From Burkholderiaceae bacterium (GTDB lineage: Bacteria > Pseudomonadota > Gammaproteobacteria > Burkholderiales > Burkholderiaceae), in contig CANHPL010000001.1 in NCBI GenBank assembly GCA_947462685.1, forward strand, positions 225,369-289,368: a stretch of 64,000 nucleotides of DNA, given 5' to 3'. The notes beneath the pieces were generated by a model, which saw only the letters and a list, made by a program, of their open reading frames with translations, made no database searches and was not told the DNA's origin. The position numbers were made by a program, and so were the translations under genes. This document shows, piece after piece, positions 10,940 through 20,436 of this stretch (its first letter is position 1; the number at the start of each line of letters is the position of its first letter).

Positions 10940-11344
10940 AAGGTTGATTCCAAAATAAGCTGTTATTCATGATACACCCTAAATTTGGGGCAAAAAATCT
11001 CTCATCACTTGAAGAGGGGATCTCTATTCGTGCTAATTAATATATTAAATTTGTAAATATTTTTTCGCTATTTTCAGCCAATGTATACATCACTTGTTTG
11101 ATTAACCAAACATTTATAGTTGCAGCTTCATTTGTCTCACGCTTATAACCTAATTCTTTAGGCAACTCGACACGATGTAAATGGTTGCTTTCTCATCTTA
11201 ATAATGCCAAATGATTGGTTATGACTTCAAGTTAATTTATGCCTGAATTTATGAGAAATTGATATTCAATCGAGTGGACGGACTATAATCATTTTTTATA
11301 GTTTTGCTGACAATATTTCAATGTGTCAGTTTTGTTTGATTGAT
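10940..11344. other. Noncoding region upstream of prfC, with a possible gene remnant
   Basis: This gap of about 400 bp has no complete gene. It should hold the promoters for DUF2721 (leftward) and prfC (rightward). On the minus strand a 52-codon open frame (11037-11192) looks protein-like; see the separate entry. Nothing else stands out. Confidence 0.5.
11037..11192 (-). pseudogene. Possible decayed gene fragment, family unknown
   Basis: A minus-strand stretch reads ESNHLHRVELPKELGY... and ends ...NSEKIFTNLIY before a TAA. It has no start codon, and a TGA lies just upstream. An alternative frame upstream reads MRKQPFTS, suggesting a frameshift. The composition looks like real protein (charged and aromatic residues), but the family was not recognised, and the length is short enough to be chance. 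Confidence 0.2.
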
Positions 11345-12976
11345 ATGACCAATTCTCCCCCAATCCAAATCATTGCCAAAGAAGTATCTCGCAGAAGAAG
11401 TTTTGCGATCATTTCACACCCGGATGCAGGTAAAACGACCTTAACAGAAAAACTTCTTTTATACGCTGGAGCAATACAGATTGCTGGAAGTGTAAAAGCA
11501 AGAAAAGCATCTCGGCACGCAACTTCTGATTGGATGGAAATTGAAAAACAACGAGGAATTTCCGTTGCAAGTTCTGTGATGCAAATGGAATATCGCGACT
11601 GTATCATTAATCTTTTAGATACCCCTGGTCACCAAGATTTTTCAGAAGATACCTATCGCGTATTAACTGCAGTTGATTCTGCACTCATGGTAATTGATGC
11701 TGCGAATGGCGTTGAATCTCAAACTCGAAGATTAATTGATGTTTGTCGCGCTAGAAACACTCCTCTTATTACATTTATTAATAAACTAGATCGTGAGGTC
11801 AAGCGGCCTCTAGATTTGATGGATGAAATTGAGGAAGCCCTTGGCATGGCAGTTGTTCCTATGACTTGGCCCGTTGGTATGGGTAAATCTTTTGCTGGAG
11901 TGATTGATATCAGTCAAGAGGCTATGCGAATGTTTAAAGCTGGTGAAGATCGTGTGGATATAAATACTGATAAAAGTATCAGTATTCATGACCCTGCCTT
12001 GGCCTCACAATTAGGTGAATCTTTATCCACCGCCTTGTCTGAAGTTGAACTGGTACAAGGCGCTATGCCAAGCTTTAATTTAGAGGAGTTTTTGGCAGGG
12101 AAACAATCCCCCGTATTTTTTGGCTCCGCAATTAATAATTTTGGTGTCCAAGAAATTTTAAATACGCTTGTCGAACTAGCTCCCGCTCCGAAATCAAGGC
12201 TAACGATTCAACGTGAAGTATTGCCATCAGAAAAAAACTTCTCTGCAGTCGTTTTTAAAATTCAAGCAAATATGGATCCTGCACATCGAGATCGTGTAGC
12301 CTTTTTAAGGATTTGCTCAGGATATTTTGAGCGAGGTATGCGTTTAAAGATTTCGCGTAATGGCAAAGAAATAAGAACTAATAATGCACTTTCATTTCTA
12401 TCGCAACGACGAGACATTTTAGATGAGGCTTTTCCAGGAGATATTATTGGTTTGCCAAATCATGGTTTGTTACAGCTTGGCGATACCCTTACTGAAGGGG
12501 AAAAATTACAATTTACGGGACTACCTTTCTTTGCCCCAGAAATTTTTAAATTAGTTGAAACGGCAGACCCATTACGCACAAAACAATTAAGAGAAGGCTT
12601 AATGCAACTGGGGGAAGAGGGTGCAATTCAAGTATTTAAGCCATTAGTTGGAACACAGATGCTTTTAGGCGCGTTTGGTCAACTGCAATTTGAAGTTGTC
12701 GCCCATCGCCTCAAGAGTGAATACAACGCCGAAGTTAGATTATTACCTGCTAGATACTCTTTATCCCGGTGGATTAGTTGTAAAGACCCAATCACATTGA
12801 AAAAATTTATACAGGAGAACTCGCATCGTATAAGTGAAGATGTTGTTGGGGCTCCCGTATTTTTAGCTTCTCATAAGTCTGAACTAGAAGTTGCCCAACA
12901 GCTTTGGAAAGATATTGAGTTTCATGCGCTACGCGAGCATGCTGGTCTCGTATTCCAAAAAGACTTTTCTCAATAA
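11345..12976 (+). CDS. prfC: Peptide chain release factor 3
   Basis: RF3 is the translational GTPase that ejects RF1/RF2 from the ribosome after peptide release. GTPase motifs are clear: P-loop HPDAGKTT, switch region with RGISV, G3 DTPGHQDFSEDTYR and G4 NKLDRE. EF-Tu-like domain 2 and the RF3 C-terminal domain follow. The start at 11345 (MTNSPPIQ) gives 543 residues and matches the family N-terminus. An in-frame ATG 24 bp earlier would add MCQFCLID. Neither has a clear Shine-Dalgarno sequence. The stop abuts, with no spacer, the end of a convergent Bug receptor gene. Confidence 0.96.
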   Translation: MTNSPPIQIIAKEVSRRRSFAIISHPDAGKTTLTEKLLLYAGAIQIAGSVKARKASRHATSDWMEIEKQRGISVASSVMQMEYRDCIINLLDTPGHQDFSEDTYRVLTAVDSALMVIDAANGVESQTRRLIDVCRARNTPLITFINKLDREVKRPLDLMDEIEEALGMAVVPMTWPVGMGKSFAGVIDISQEAMRMFKAGEDRVDINTDKSISIHDPALASQLGESLSTALSEVELVQGAMPSFNLEEFLAGKQSPVFFGSAINNFGVQEILNTLVELAPAPKSRLTIQREVLPSEKNFSAVVFKIQANMDPAHRDRVAFLRICSGYFERGMRLKISRNGKEIRTNNALSFLSQRRDILDEAFPGDIIGLPNHGLLQLGDTLTEGEKLQFTGLPFFAPEIFKLVETADPLRTKQLREGLMQLGEEGAIQVFKPLVGTQMLLGAFGQLQFEVVAHRLKSEYNAEVRLLPARYSLSRWISCKDPITLKKFIQENSHRISEDVVGAPVFLASHKSELEVAQQLWKDIEFHALREHAGLVFQKDFSQ

Positions 12977-13966
12977 TTATTGTGGCTCAATGTTGGCAGT
13001 TTTTACAACTTCACTCCATTTGATTGACTCCGATTTGATTAAAGCAGCAAATTCTTCTGGAGTACCTCCACCTACTTCATTGCCTTGCTGCAACATAAAG
13101 TCACGCAGTTGTGGGTCTTTCAAGATTTGATTGACTGCTAAATTCAGCTTATCAATAATTGCTTTAGGTGTTCCTTTTGGAGCAATCAACCCTTGCCAAT
13201 TATTAACTACAATTTGCGGAAATCCTAACTCAGTAAAACTTGGTACATCCTTTAATAAAGGTGATCGTGTTTTGCTGGTGATTGCGATTGGTCTTAGCTT
13301 TCCAGCCTTAATACTTGGCATAGCAGAATACATTTGATCAAACATCATATTGACACTACCGCCCATTAAATCAGTTAAACCTGCTGCGCCACTTTTGTAA
13401 GGTACATGTATCATTTCAATATTGGCACTTTGTTCAAATAGTTCAGCTGATAGTTGATGACTTCCACCAATTCCTCCAGAAGCAAATGTTAATTTACCGG
13501 GCTTGGCCTTTGCATCTTTAATCACATCATTAATTGAATAGTAGGAAGAATTAGGCTGAACGACCAATACCAAAGGGCCTCTTTCAACTAGGATAATTGG
13601 CACCAAATCTTTTTCAGGATCATAGCGTAAACTTTTAAATAAAGCCTTATTTACAGCTAGTGGCGCAAAGTTGCCCATACCAATCGTATATCCATCTGGC
13701 GCTGCCTTAGCAATATACTCTGTGCCAATATTTCCACCAGCTCCAGCTTTATTTTCAATAATAACTGGGGTTTTTAGCAGCGTACTCAGTTGAAGCCCGA
13801 TTTGGCGACTTCTTGAGTCTGCTCCACCACCAGCGCCATAGGGGACAATAAATGTAATCGGCTTTGTCGGATATTCACTTTGGGAAAATACTTTGGATGA
13901 AAAACAACCCAGCAAAATTGGCACAATCAGTAAAAATCTTCTCATTTTTCCATAATGCATAGTCAT
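12977..13966 (-). CDS. Tripartite tricarboxylate transporter (Bug/TctC) substrate-binding protein
   Basis: This is a periplasmic solute receptor of the Bug family, 329 residues. The secretion signal MRRFLLIVPILLGCFSSKVFSQ could be read as a lipobox (LLGC) or as ordinary cleavage after VFS. The mature part opens YPTKPITFIVPYGAGGGADSRSR, the Bug hallmark, and contains NKAGAGGNIGTEYIAKAAPDGYT and the FASGGIGGSHQLSAE segment. No TctA/TctB membrane subunits lie nearby. Neighbours are prfC (convergent, zero spacing) and a second Bug gene transcribed divergently. The AGGAG upstream favours one of the first two ATGs. The ligand is unknown. Confidence 0.92.
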   Translation of the reverse strand: MTMHYGKMRRFLLIVPILLGCFSSKVFSQSEYPTKPITFIVPYGAGGGADSRSRQIGLQLSTLLKTPVIIENKAGAGGNIGTEYIAKAAPDGYTIGMGNFAPLAVNKALFKSLRYDPEKDLVPIILVERGPLVLVVQPNSSYYSINDVIKDAKAKPGKLTFASGGIGGSHQLSAELFEQSANIEMIHVPYKSGAAGLTDLMGGSVNMMFDQMYSAMPSIKAGKLRPIAITSKTRSPLLKDVPSFTELGFPQIVVNNWQGLIAPKGTPKAIIDKLNLAVNQILKDPQLRDFMLQQGNEVGGGTPEEFAALIKSESIKWSEVVKTANIEPQ

Positions 13967-14044
13967 TCATCTCCTGTTAAGATTGTCTTTGCTCTAGTAT
14001 ATTTTAAATATTAAAAATTCTCTACTTATAAGCGACTACTCTAT

Positions 14045-15013
14045 ATGCGACGTCTAAAAATTATTTTAACTATTCTTACTTTTGTCTCTTTATTTTGGGG
14101 TACCAGCTATGCTTCAGACTACCCAAATAAGCCGGTAACTATATTAGCTCCTGTCGCTCCGGGGGGAGGGCTTGATCTTATCGCAAGAACAGTAGCTGAG
14201 CGCCTAACTAAAGCCCTAGGACAAAATTTTCTGGTTGATAACCAAAGTGGTGGTGGGGGTATCATTGCCTCGCAAAAAGCCGCTCGTGCAACTCCCGATG
14301 GATACACTTTAATGCTATCCTATGTTGGGACTCATGGTACCAATCCCGCGGTTCGGAAAATTCCTTATGATGCCGTGAAGGATTTTTCTCCCATCGCCAT
14401 GGTCGGTGGTACTCCAAATGCACTTGTTGTTTATAGTGGCTTGCCTGTTAAGAACTTAAAAGAGTTTATTCAATATGCAAAAGATAATTCGGCCAAGATG
14501 AGTTATGGCTCAGCTGGGCCTGGAACTCTTACTCATTTAGCCATGGAGCAACTCAAGCAACAATCTGGCTTTGAAAGTACCCACGTTCCTTATAGAGGAA
14601 TTTCCCCTGCATTCATCGATGTAATTGCAGGTCAAACCCTTTCGATGATGCCTGGTTTGGCTGCTGCAATGCCTCATATTAAAACGGGCAAAGTCAGGCC
14701 TATCGCTGTAACTGGCCCGAAGAGACACCCTTTAATTCCTGATGTTCCAACGTTTAAAGAGCTAGGACTTGAGGGCTTTGAGGGCGTCCAATGGTATGGT
14801 GTTTCTGGTCCAGCCAACTTACCTCCAGCTATCATTACACTGCTCAATACTGAAATCAATAAAGCGATTCAAAATCCTGAGCTAAAAGAGCGCTTATCGG
14901 GAGAAGCTATCCAAACCATGCCAATGACTCCTGAGCAATTTGGTCAATATATCAAAGATGATATTGCTCGGTGGAGTAAAATTGCCAAATCTCGAAACAT
15001 TCAAATAGACTAA
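14045..15013 (+). CDS. Bug/TctC family substrate-binding protein
   Basis: This 322-residue periplasmic receptor has a signal peptide ending near SYAS and mature start DYPNKPVTILAPVAPGGGLDLIART. The family ligand loops are present as NQSGGGGIIASQKAARATPDGYT and YGSAGPGTLTHLAMEQL. It lies 4 bp upstream of an MmgE/PrpD-family gene, so receptor and enzyme form an operon. The receptor probably captures the carboxylate that the enzyme (or its pathway) processes. It is divergent from the Bug gene on its left, but the two are not close copies. Confidence 0.92.
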   Translation: MRRLKIILTILTFVSLFWGTSYASDYPNKPVTILAPVAPGGGLDLIARTVAERLTKALGQNFLVDNQSGGGGIIASQKAARATPDGYTLMLSYVGTHGTNPAVRKIPYDAVKDFSPIAMVGGTPNALVVYSGLPVKNLKEFIQYAKDNSAKMSYGSAGPGTLTHLAMEQLKQQSGFESTHVPYRGISPAFIDVIAGQTLSMMPGLAAAMPHIKTGKVRPIAVTGPKRHPLIPDVPTFKELGLEGFEGVQWYGVSGPANLPPAIITLLNTEINKAIQNPELKERLSGEAIQTMPMTPEQFGQYIKDDIARWSKIAKSRNIQID

Positions 15014-15017
15014 ATAT

Positions 15018-16391
15018 ATGGCCATCAATACACAAGTAAATGCGGATCATAACGCTCCTCCAATTACCCAAATCCTCGCTAAATTTATTAGCTCTCATCC
15101 GTCGAAAGGCTGGGATGACTCTGTAGACCACGAAGCACATCGTACGTTTATGAATTGGTTAGGTTGTGCTGTTGGTGCTGCTAAGCATGAGAGTGTTGAA
15201 GCTACATTGGCTGCTGTTCAAGAATTTGAATCCGCGCCCCAGTCGAGTATTTTAGGTAGGTCTGAAAAAGTCGATATGGCCAACGCGGCTCTCATTAATG
15301 GCATTAGCTCACACACCTTTGACTTTGATGATACTCATCTTAAAACAATTATTCATCCGGCTGGTCCTGTCGCTTCAGCCATATTAGCCCTTGGAGAAAA
15401 AATAGGTGCGACAGGTCGTGAGATCATCGACGCCCTCGTCATCGGTGTCGATGTTTCTTGCAGAATTGGTAATGTGATGTACCCGGATCATTATGATCGA
15501 GGTTGGCATATTACTGGCTCTACAGGAACTTTAGGTGCTGCGGCAGGATGTGCTCGGTTACTCAAGTTAAGCGAGGCTCAAACTCTAATGGCTTTGGGTA
15601 TTGCTGCTTCTCAACCTATTGGTTTTCGTGAACAATTTGGGACGATGACAAAACCTTTTCACCCAGGTGGTGCTGCTAAAGCTGGATTAACATCAGCCTT
15701 AATGGCAAAGCATGGCTTTACCGCAAGTAATAAGGCTATCGAAGCGCCTCGTGGAATGGTTCAGTCAGTTTCTACTAAATATGACTGGTCTGAAGTAACG
15801 ACTGAACTCGGCGAACGTTTTGAAATTTCATTAAATACCTATAAGCCATTTGCATGCGGCATTGTGATTCATCCGAGTATTGATGCGTGTGTTCAACTTC
15901 GTAATCAGGGCGTAACCGCTGATAACTTGGAACGCTTAGAGCTTAAAGCGCACTCACTGGTCCTAGAACTTACCGGCAAGAAAACACCAAAAGATGGTTT
16001 AGAAGGTAAATTTAGTGTTTATCACGGTTGCGCATGCGGCATAGTGTATGGGCAAGCTACGGAAGATCAATACCATGATGAAATTGTTCAAAGTCCTGAA
16101 ATGGTGGCTTTACGGGCAAAAGTTCAAGCTACAGTAGATAACTCGATTAATGAGGCTTCGGTAGATGTGACGGCATACCTCAAAGATGGTCGCAAACTAC
16201 ATATCTTTGTTGAACATGCGATTGGTTCTTTACAAAACCCAATGACAGATGATCATCTCAATCAAAAATTTAGTGATTTAAGTACGCCAATTATTGGGGC
16301 AGCCAATACGAGCTCTTTAATTGCCAAGTGTTGGGATTTAAAAAATTTAAATCAGCTTCAAGATTTACTTCAGTACGCTAAGCCATTTTAA
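15018..16391 (+). CDS. MmgE/PrpD family protein (dehydratase/decarboxylase-like)
   Basis: The MmgE/PrpD fold includes 2-methylcitrate dehydratase, cis-aconitate decarboxylase and iminodisuccinate epimerase. The 457 residues show the family signatures: GCAVGAAKHESVEA, the SHTFDFDDTHLKTIIHPAGPV motif (with the HxxxxxDFDDT-type acidic cluster and conserved His), GVDVSCRIGN, and TKPFHPGGAAKAGLTSALMA. C-terminal HGCACGIVYG and the acidic PrpD tail are present. The substrate is not evident from sequence. Cotranscription with the Bug receptor suggests a catabolic or uptake pair for a small polycarboxylate. A strong terminator follows. Confidence 0.9.
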   Translation: MAINTQVNADHNAPPITQILAKFISSHPSKGWDDSVDHEAHRTFMNWLGCAVGAAKHESVEATLAAVQEFESAPQSSILGRSEKVDMANAALINGISSHTFDFDDTHLKTIIHPAGPVASAILALGEKIGATGREIIDALVIGVDVSCRIGNVMYPDHYDRGWHITGSTGTLGAAAGCARLLKLSEAQTLMALGIAASQPIGFREQFGTMTKPFHPGGAAKAGLTSALMAKHGFTASNKAIEAPRGMVQSVSTKYDWSEVTTELGERFEISLNTYKPFACGIVIHPSIDACVQLRNQGVTADNLERLELKAHSLVLELTGKKTPKDGLEGKFSVYHGCACGIVYGQATEDQYHDEIVQSPEMVALRAKVQATVDNSINEASVDVTAYLKDGRKLHIFVEHAIGSLQNPMTDDHLNQKFSDLSTPIIGAANTSSLIAKCWDLKNLNQLQDLLQYAKPF

Positions 16392-16417
16392 ATCATAGGG
16401 CTTGCGCCCTATGATTT
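16390..16417. terminator. Bidirectional terminator
   Basis: A perfect 12-bp stem AAATCATAGGGC / GCCCTATGATTT with a TTGC loop starts at the last base of the PrpD-family gene and reaches into the stop codon of the convergent cytochrome b561 gene. The A/T ends of the stem provide the tract on either strand. Confidence 0.8.
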
Positions 16418-16958
16418 AATGCGCTCGAGTTGCTTTGGAGAGTAACATCTTTTGCAATGGACCGTCTTTCAACACATACTGTCGCCAAATGGCCATGATG
16501 GCATGTGAGCCAATAAATAGATATATTGCGTTACCCCAATATACATGGATATATTTGTAAGTCTTTGCAAGCTCGATGTTGGCTTGAGTCAATACTGGAT
16601 ATAAATTGCCGAAATATGGTACGGGGTTTCCTGCTGATTGCATGAGCAATATCCCGGTCACTGGCATACCCAACATAAATATATACAAACAAAAATGAAT
16701 ACTTTTTTTAAATGCTCTAGATAACGTTTTTTCTTGTTCAATGGGATTAATAACAAATAACCGAGTAATGATTCTTACTAAAACTACTAGCAATATCATT
16801 TGGCCAATAAGCATATGATACGTTTTAAGATCTACTAGCCATGGGTGATCTCTTGGTACATAATTTTTAATTTCAATTAATAGTAATGCCCCAAGGATTA
16901 ATGCAAAACTTAACCAATGAAAAAAAATAATCAGTGGGTGATGGGTTGATTTATTCAT
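16416..16958 (-). CDS. Cytochrome b561 family protein (CybB-like)
   Basis: This is a di-haem b-type cytochrome of the inner membrane that mediates quinol-linked electron transfer. The product has four helices. The haem-ligand histidines lie in helix 1 (IIFFHWLSFALILG), helix 2 (LKTYHMLIGQMIL) and helix 4 (YKYIHVYWGNAIYLFIGSHAIMAIW). It ends KDGPLQKML, typical of the family. The start MNKSTHH at 16958 is preferred because GAGGAG lies four bases upstream; an in-frame TTG 12 bp earlier lies inside that Shine-Dalgarno sequence. The length is about 180 residues. It is monocistronic. Confidence 0.9.
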   Translation of the reverse strand: MNKSTHHPLIIFFHWLSFALILGALLLIEIKNYVPRDHPWLVDLKTYHMLIGQMILLVVLVRIITRLFVINPIEQEKTLSRAFKKSIHFCLYIFMLGMPVTGILLMQSAGNPVPYFGNLYPVLTQANIELAKTYKYIHVYWGNAIYLFIGSHAIMAIWRQYVLKDGPLQKMLLSKATRAH

Positions 16959-17096
16959 AAAGCTCCTCAAAGTAGGGGTGATAAAAATGGCGTATCTACT
17001 TTGATGTCTTTATGTAACTATCGGTGATAGTATGGATGCATCTCTACAAATATGTTACTGCAAATTGAGTGTGATCCACTTTTGATAACTTAAAAA

Positions 17097-17126
17097 AAAT
17101 AAGGTTGATAACAATCAACCTTATTT
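17097..17126 (-). terminator. Intrinsic terminator of the amidohydrolase/Bug operon
   Basis: A perfect 13-bp stem AAATAAGGTTGAT / ATCAACCTTATTT with loop AACA is preceded (on +) by an A-run that becomes the U-tract on the minus strand. It lies 18 bp past the stop of the Bug gene at 17145-18125. Confidence 0.85.
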
Positions 17127-17144
17127 AGTGGAGAATAAAAGGCT

Positions 17145-18125
17145 TTACTTCAAATTAGCAGCCTTACTTATACGGTAAGCAACCACCATTTCACTGCGAA
17201 TGTAGTTATCAAATGCATCTGGTTTCATGACAAGGGGTTCAGCGCCTAGTTTTGCAAAACGATCTTTAACTTCTTTAGTTTGCAAAGCCTTTGCTACTTC
17301 GTCATTCATTCTTTTAACTATATCAGCAGGAACTCCAGAAGGCGCTAAGAGTCCAACCCATAATACATAGTCAGAATCCGGGATGCCGGCCTCAAGGGTT
17401 GTAGGAACATTTGGTAATAAGGCCGTTCGTTTAGCAGTGCTAACCGCTAGGGCTTTTAATTTTCCACTTTCTACTAATGAAATCACCGATCCTAGTGGAG
17501 AAAAGAACCAATCTGCTCTTCCACCAATCACATCAGAATTTGCCTCAGGTGTACCTTTGTAAGGTATATGAAGCGCCTTGATATTTGCTGCCAAATTAAA
17601 TTTTTCTGCGTTCAAGTGAGTAGCACTTCCCACTCCTGCTGATGCAAAATTTAATTCGCCTGGCTTTGCTTTTGCTTCAGCAACTAGATCTTGTGCAGTT
17701 TTCCAGGCTTTTGAAGGTGCTACAACTAAAACATTTGGGGTAGCCCCAAGTGTGGCAACTCCCTTAAGGTCTTTTAAGGTGTCATATGGCAGGTTATTGT
17801 AAATAAATGGATTTAAAGCATGGCCCGAGGAGTGGACTAAGAAGGTATATCCGTCTGCATCTGCTTTGGCTACTTGGCCTGCCGCTATTGTGCCTCCAGC
17901 GCCAGGTTTATTTTCAATAATAATTTGTTGTCCCAAACTAGAGCTCATAACATCAGCAACTGCCCGACCAATAATATCTGTTGCACTACCTGCAGTAAAT
18001 GCAACCACAAAACGAATTGGCTTATTTGGGTAATTTTGCGACTGAGCTTGTGTTGTAGTCATAGTAACAACGCAAATGAGCACAGCTTTTAAAAACGAGA
18101 ATTTTAATTTAATTTGTTTTAACAT
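17145..18125 (-). CDS. Bug/TctC family substrate-binding protein (end of catabolic operon)
   Basis: This 326-residue periplasmic receptor has signal MLKQIKLKFSFLKAVLICVV...AQS. The mature protein begins NYPNKPIRFVVAFTAGSATDIIGRAV, with ENKPGAGGTIAAGQVAKADADGYT and FASAGVGSATHLNAEK. It is the last gene of a four-gene minus-strand operon (two beta-hydroxyacid dehydrogenases, amidohydrolase, Bug), starting 10 bp after the amidohydrolase. It therefore probably binds that pathway's substrate. TctAB permease subunits are absent from the window. Confidence 0.92.
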   Translation of the reverse strand: MLKQIKLKFSFLKAVLICVVTMTTTQAQSQNYPNKPIRFVVAFTAGSATDIIGRAVADVMSSSLGQQIIIENKPGAGGTIAAGQVAKADADGYTFLVHSSGHALNPFIYNNLPYDTLKDLKGVATLGATPNVLVVAPSKAWKTAQDLVAEAKAKPGELNFASAGVGSATHLNAEKFNLAANIKALHIPYKGTPEANSDVIGGRADWFFSPLGSVISLVESGKLKALAVSTAKRTALLPNVPTTLEAGIPDSDYVLWVGLLAPSGVPADIVKRMNDEVAKALQTKEVKDRFAKLGAEPLVMKPDAFDNYIRSEMVVAYRISKAANLK

Positions 18126-18135
18126 TTTACGGCTC

Positions 18136-19476
18136 CTATAAAAGCCCTAAGGCTTGAGTTATTTTTTTTGCGGAACTATTTAGATGCTCAATTTGAGGTG
18201 CTAATTGAACATTTACCAATTGACCATTTTTCTTTTTCCACTCACCGGCAATCATCACATTTTCAATATTAGCCAAACTCGTTTGCATAATGACGGCGCT
18301 AACAGGATCATTGACCGGTTGCATATTTAAGTCACTAGCTCTAATCATTACTAAGTCTGCTTGTTTACCAGCGCGTAACGTTCCAATTCGATCGAGTTGA
18401 CCAATCACCCTTGCCCCTTCGATGGTTATCCAACGTAGTGCCTCTCTCGTTGTGATGGTACTTGTTGATGGAATCGTACCATGCTTTTCACGATAAGAAA
18501 AATTATCTAGACTTCGTTGAATGCCTAAAGCAATGCGGGCCTGTATAAACATTTCGCCACCACAAACGCTTTCTAAATCAACCCCTAAGGATGGTGCTTT
18601 ACCAAAATCTCTTAATCTACCCGTTAAGGGATGACCGTGCCCCTGTGACATCTCACTCTCAGCTGTCGCAGAAAAAGTCATGCCTAAATCACAAAATCTT
18701 TTCAGCTGTTCATCACTCAAAGCATGTCCATGCACGATATTAATGGCCGGACCCAAAAGGCCTTTTGACTCTAAAACCTCCCATCCTTCCGGAGTTCTTG
18801 GAGGACCACCGCCTTGATGCATTGATGCAATCATATTTAATTCTTTCGCCATCATAAAATCATGAAGCGCAACATCCAGTGTTGAATAGTGTGGCCCTAA
18901 AATGGCCGTACCGATAGTGATGAGATCATGACTGCCATATTGGAGAGCTAGGCGTTCTAATTCTTTTCGAGGGTGAGGGCGCTCCCAAAAAGGAACTTCC
19001 CCTTCTTTAGGCTCTGGCTTTGGAGTTCCATGAAAAAACGCCGCTCTAATACCAGATTCTTGAAGTCCTTTAATTGCAGCATCATTATGCTCAGGCGTCT
19101 TATTGTTATGACACCAATCAACTAACGTGGTTGTCCCACAATTAATTTGATTAAGGGCCCCCATTTTATTGGCAATATACAAATCTTCAGGTTCAAATAC
19201 CGTTGCAAGTCCTGAGTGCATTTTTTGAAAGTACTCTAGCAATGTCCAATTGGAAGCAACGCCGCGTAAAGCAGTTTGCCAAGTATGCATATGTGCGTTG
19301 ATTAAACCTGGAATAACGATATATCCCGCTCCCTCAATCGTCTGATCTGCTTGAACATTAATATGCTTTGCAATTTCTTTTATTTCTGATCCGTCAATCA
19401 AAATATCAGCTCCCAAAAGATCTCCCTGCTGATCCATTGTGACTATCGTTGCACCGCGTATTAATGTTTTTTTCAT
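18136..19476 (-). CDS. Amidohydrolase family protein (aminohydrolase/deaminase type)
   Basis: This metal-dependent hydrolase of the TrzA/AtzA and S-adenosylhomocysteine-deaminase branch has 446 residues. The metal ligands are visible: HxH in INAHMHTWQ (about residues 62-64), a histidine in SMHQGGGPP (near 219), HGHALSD (near 250), and the acidic residue region GVDLESVCGG near 300. An N-terminal composite beta-domain (GATIVTMDQQGD) and a C-terminal IRASDLN strand complete the fold. It probably removes an amino or halide group from an N-heterocycle or similar amide; the substrate is unknown. It starts 2 bp after the upstream dehydrogenase gene. Confidence 0.88.
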   Translation of the reverse strand: MKKTLIRGATIVTMDQQGDLLGADILIDGSEIKEIAKHINVQADQTIEGAGYIVIPGLINAHMHTWQTALRGVASNWTLLEYFQKMHSGLATVFEPEDLYIANKMGALNQINCGTTTLVDWCHNNKTPEHNDAAIKGLQESGIRAAFFHGTPKPEPKEGEVPFWERPHPRKELERLALQYGSHDLITIGTAILGPHYSTLDVALHDFMMAKELNMIASMHQGGGPPRTPEGWEVLESKGLLGPAINIVHGHALSDEQLKRFCDLGMTFSATAESEMSQGHGHPLTGRLRDFGKAPSLGVDLESVCGGEMFIQARIALGIQRSLDNFSYREKHGTIPSTSTITTREALRWITIEGARVIGQLDRIGTLRAGKQADLVMIRASDLNMQPVNDPVSAVIMQTSLANIENVMIAGEWKKKNGQLVNVQLAPQIEHLNSSAKKITQALGLL

Positions 19477-19478
19477 TT

Positions 19479-20405
19479 TTATTGTGCCTCTAAACCATCA
19501 CTAATCGTTTTGTTTTCTGACTTTAAATCCAAGCCAGCATCTTTTGCCGTTTCGATTAAAAGAGCCGAGAAATCAATATCTCCATAACCACGGCCTATCA
19601 TTCTTGCAACTGACTCACGCGTTGCGGCTGCAGACGGCATAGATACTCCATGCGCTTTAGCAGCAGCCATACCGAGATCCATGTCTTTTAAAAGTAACTC
19701 TGGAGTAAAGGTTACTTGCTCAAAATTAAGGTTGGTTAATACTGGAGTTTTGTAGCGTGTATACATCGATCCTAATACGGAATCATTAATGCTTTCTAGG
19801 AATAAATGTCTGGGAATACCAGCTTTCTCAGCGAGCACTGTGATTTCACAAAGGTTTTGAATAACGACGCCAAACATCGTATTGTGTGCAATTTTCCAAA
19901 CCCTTGCTAATTCACCCTCACCAATCCACATACATTTTCTTGACATCGCCTGAAAATATGGCTCAACCTTGTCATATAAATCTTTAGGTCCTGATGAGAC
20001 CATTAATAATTTTCCTGCTTTAGCAACTTTCGCATTTCCCGAGACAGGTGCACATAAATATGCGACTCCTAATGCCTCTAATTGTTGGCGCACTTCTGCT
20101 GAACCTTCTTGTGAAATAGACGAACTATCAACGACAACCTTTGGTTTGGTTGCGGTTGTTACAAGGCCGCCCTCTCCTAATAAAACTTGTTTCAAGTCTT
20201 TTGTTGTAGAAACCATTGTGATGACAGTTTCACAAGCTGATAAATCAAGGATTTTATCAACCACTGTTGCCCCGTATTCTGCTAATGGATCGGCTTTACT
20301 TCGGGTTCGATTCCATACATCTACTCCATAACCTGCCTTAGTTAATCTTTTAACCATGGACTCGCCCATTCTTCCTAATCCAATCCACCCAATTTTCTGT
20401 GCCAT
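19479..20405 (-). CDS. NAD(P)-dependent beta-hydroxyacid dehydrogenase family protein
   Basis: This 308-residue enzyme is of the 3-hydroxyisobutyrate dehydrogenase superfamily. It has a Rossmann motif at the N-terminus, IGWIGLGRMGESMVKRL (GxGxMG), the substrate-binding motif APVSGNAKVAKAGKL, and the catalytic lysine in ARVWKIAHNTMFG (K in helix, near residue 170). The substrate is unknown. The gene lies between a second, distinct family member (upstream, 31 bp) and the amidohydrolase (downstream, 2 bp). The pathway therefore appears to include two oxidation or reduction steps on related hydroxyacids. Confidence 0.88.
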   Translation of the reverse strand: MAQKIGWIGLGRMGESMVKRLTKAGYGVDVWNRTRSKADPLAEYGATVVDKILDLSACETVITMVSTTKDLKQVLLGEGGLVTTATKPKVVVDSSSISQEGSAEVRQQLEALGVAYLCAPVSGNAKVAKAGKLLMVSSGPKDLYDKVEPYFQAMSRKCMWIGEGELARVWKIAHNTMFGVVIQNLCEITVLAEKAGIPRHLFLESINDSVLGSMYTRYKTPVLTNLNFEQVTFTPELLLKDMDLGMAAAKAHGVSMPSAAATRESVARMIGRGYGDIDFSALLIETAKDAGLDLKSENKTISDGLEAQ

Positions 20406-20436
20406 ACTAAATTCTCCAAAGTTGATTCAAATAAAA

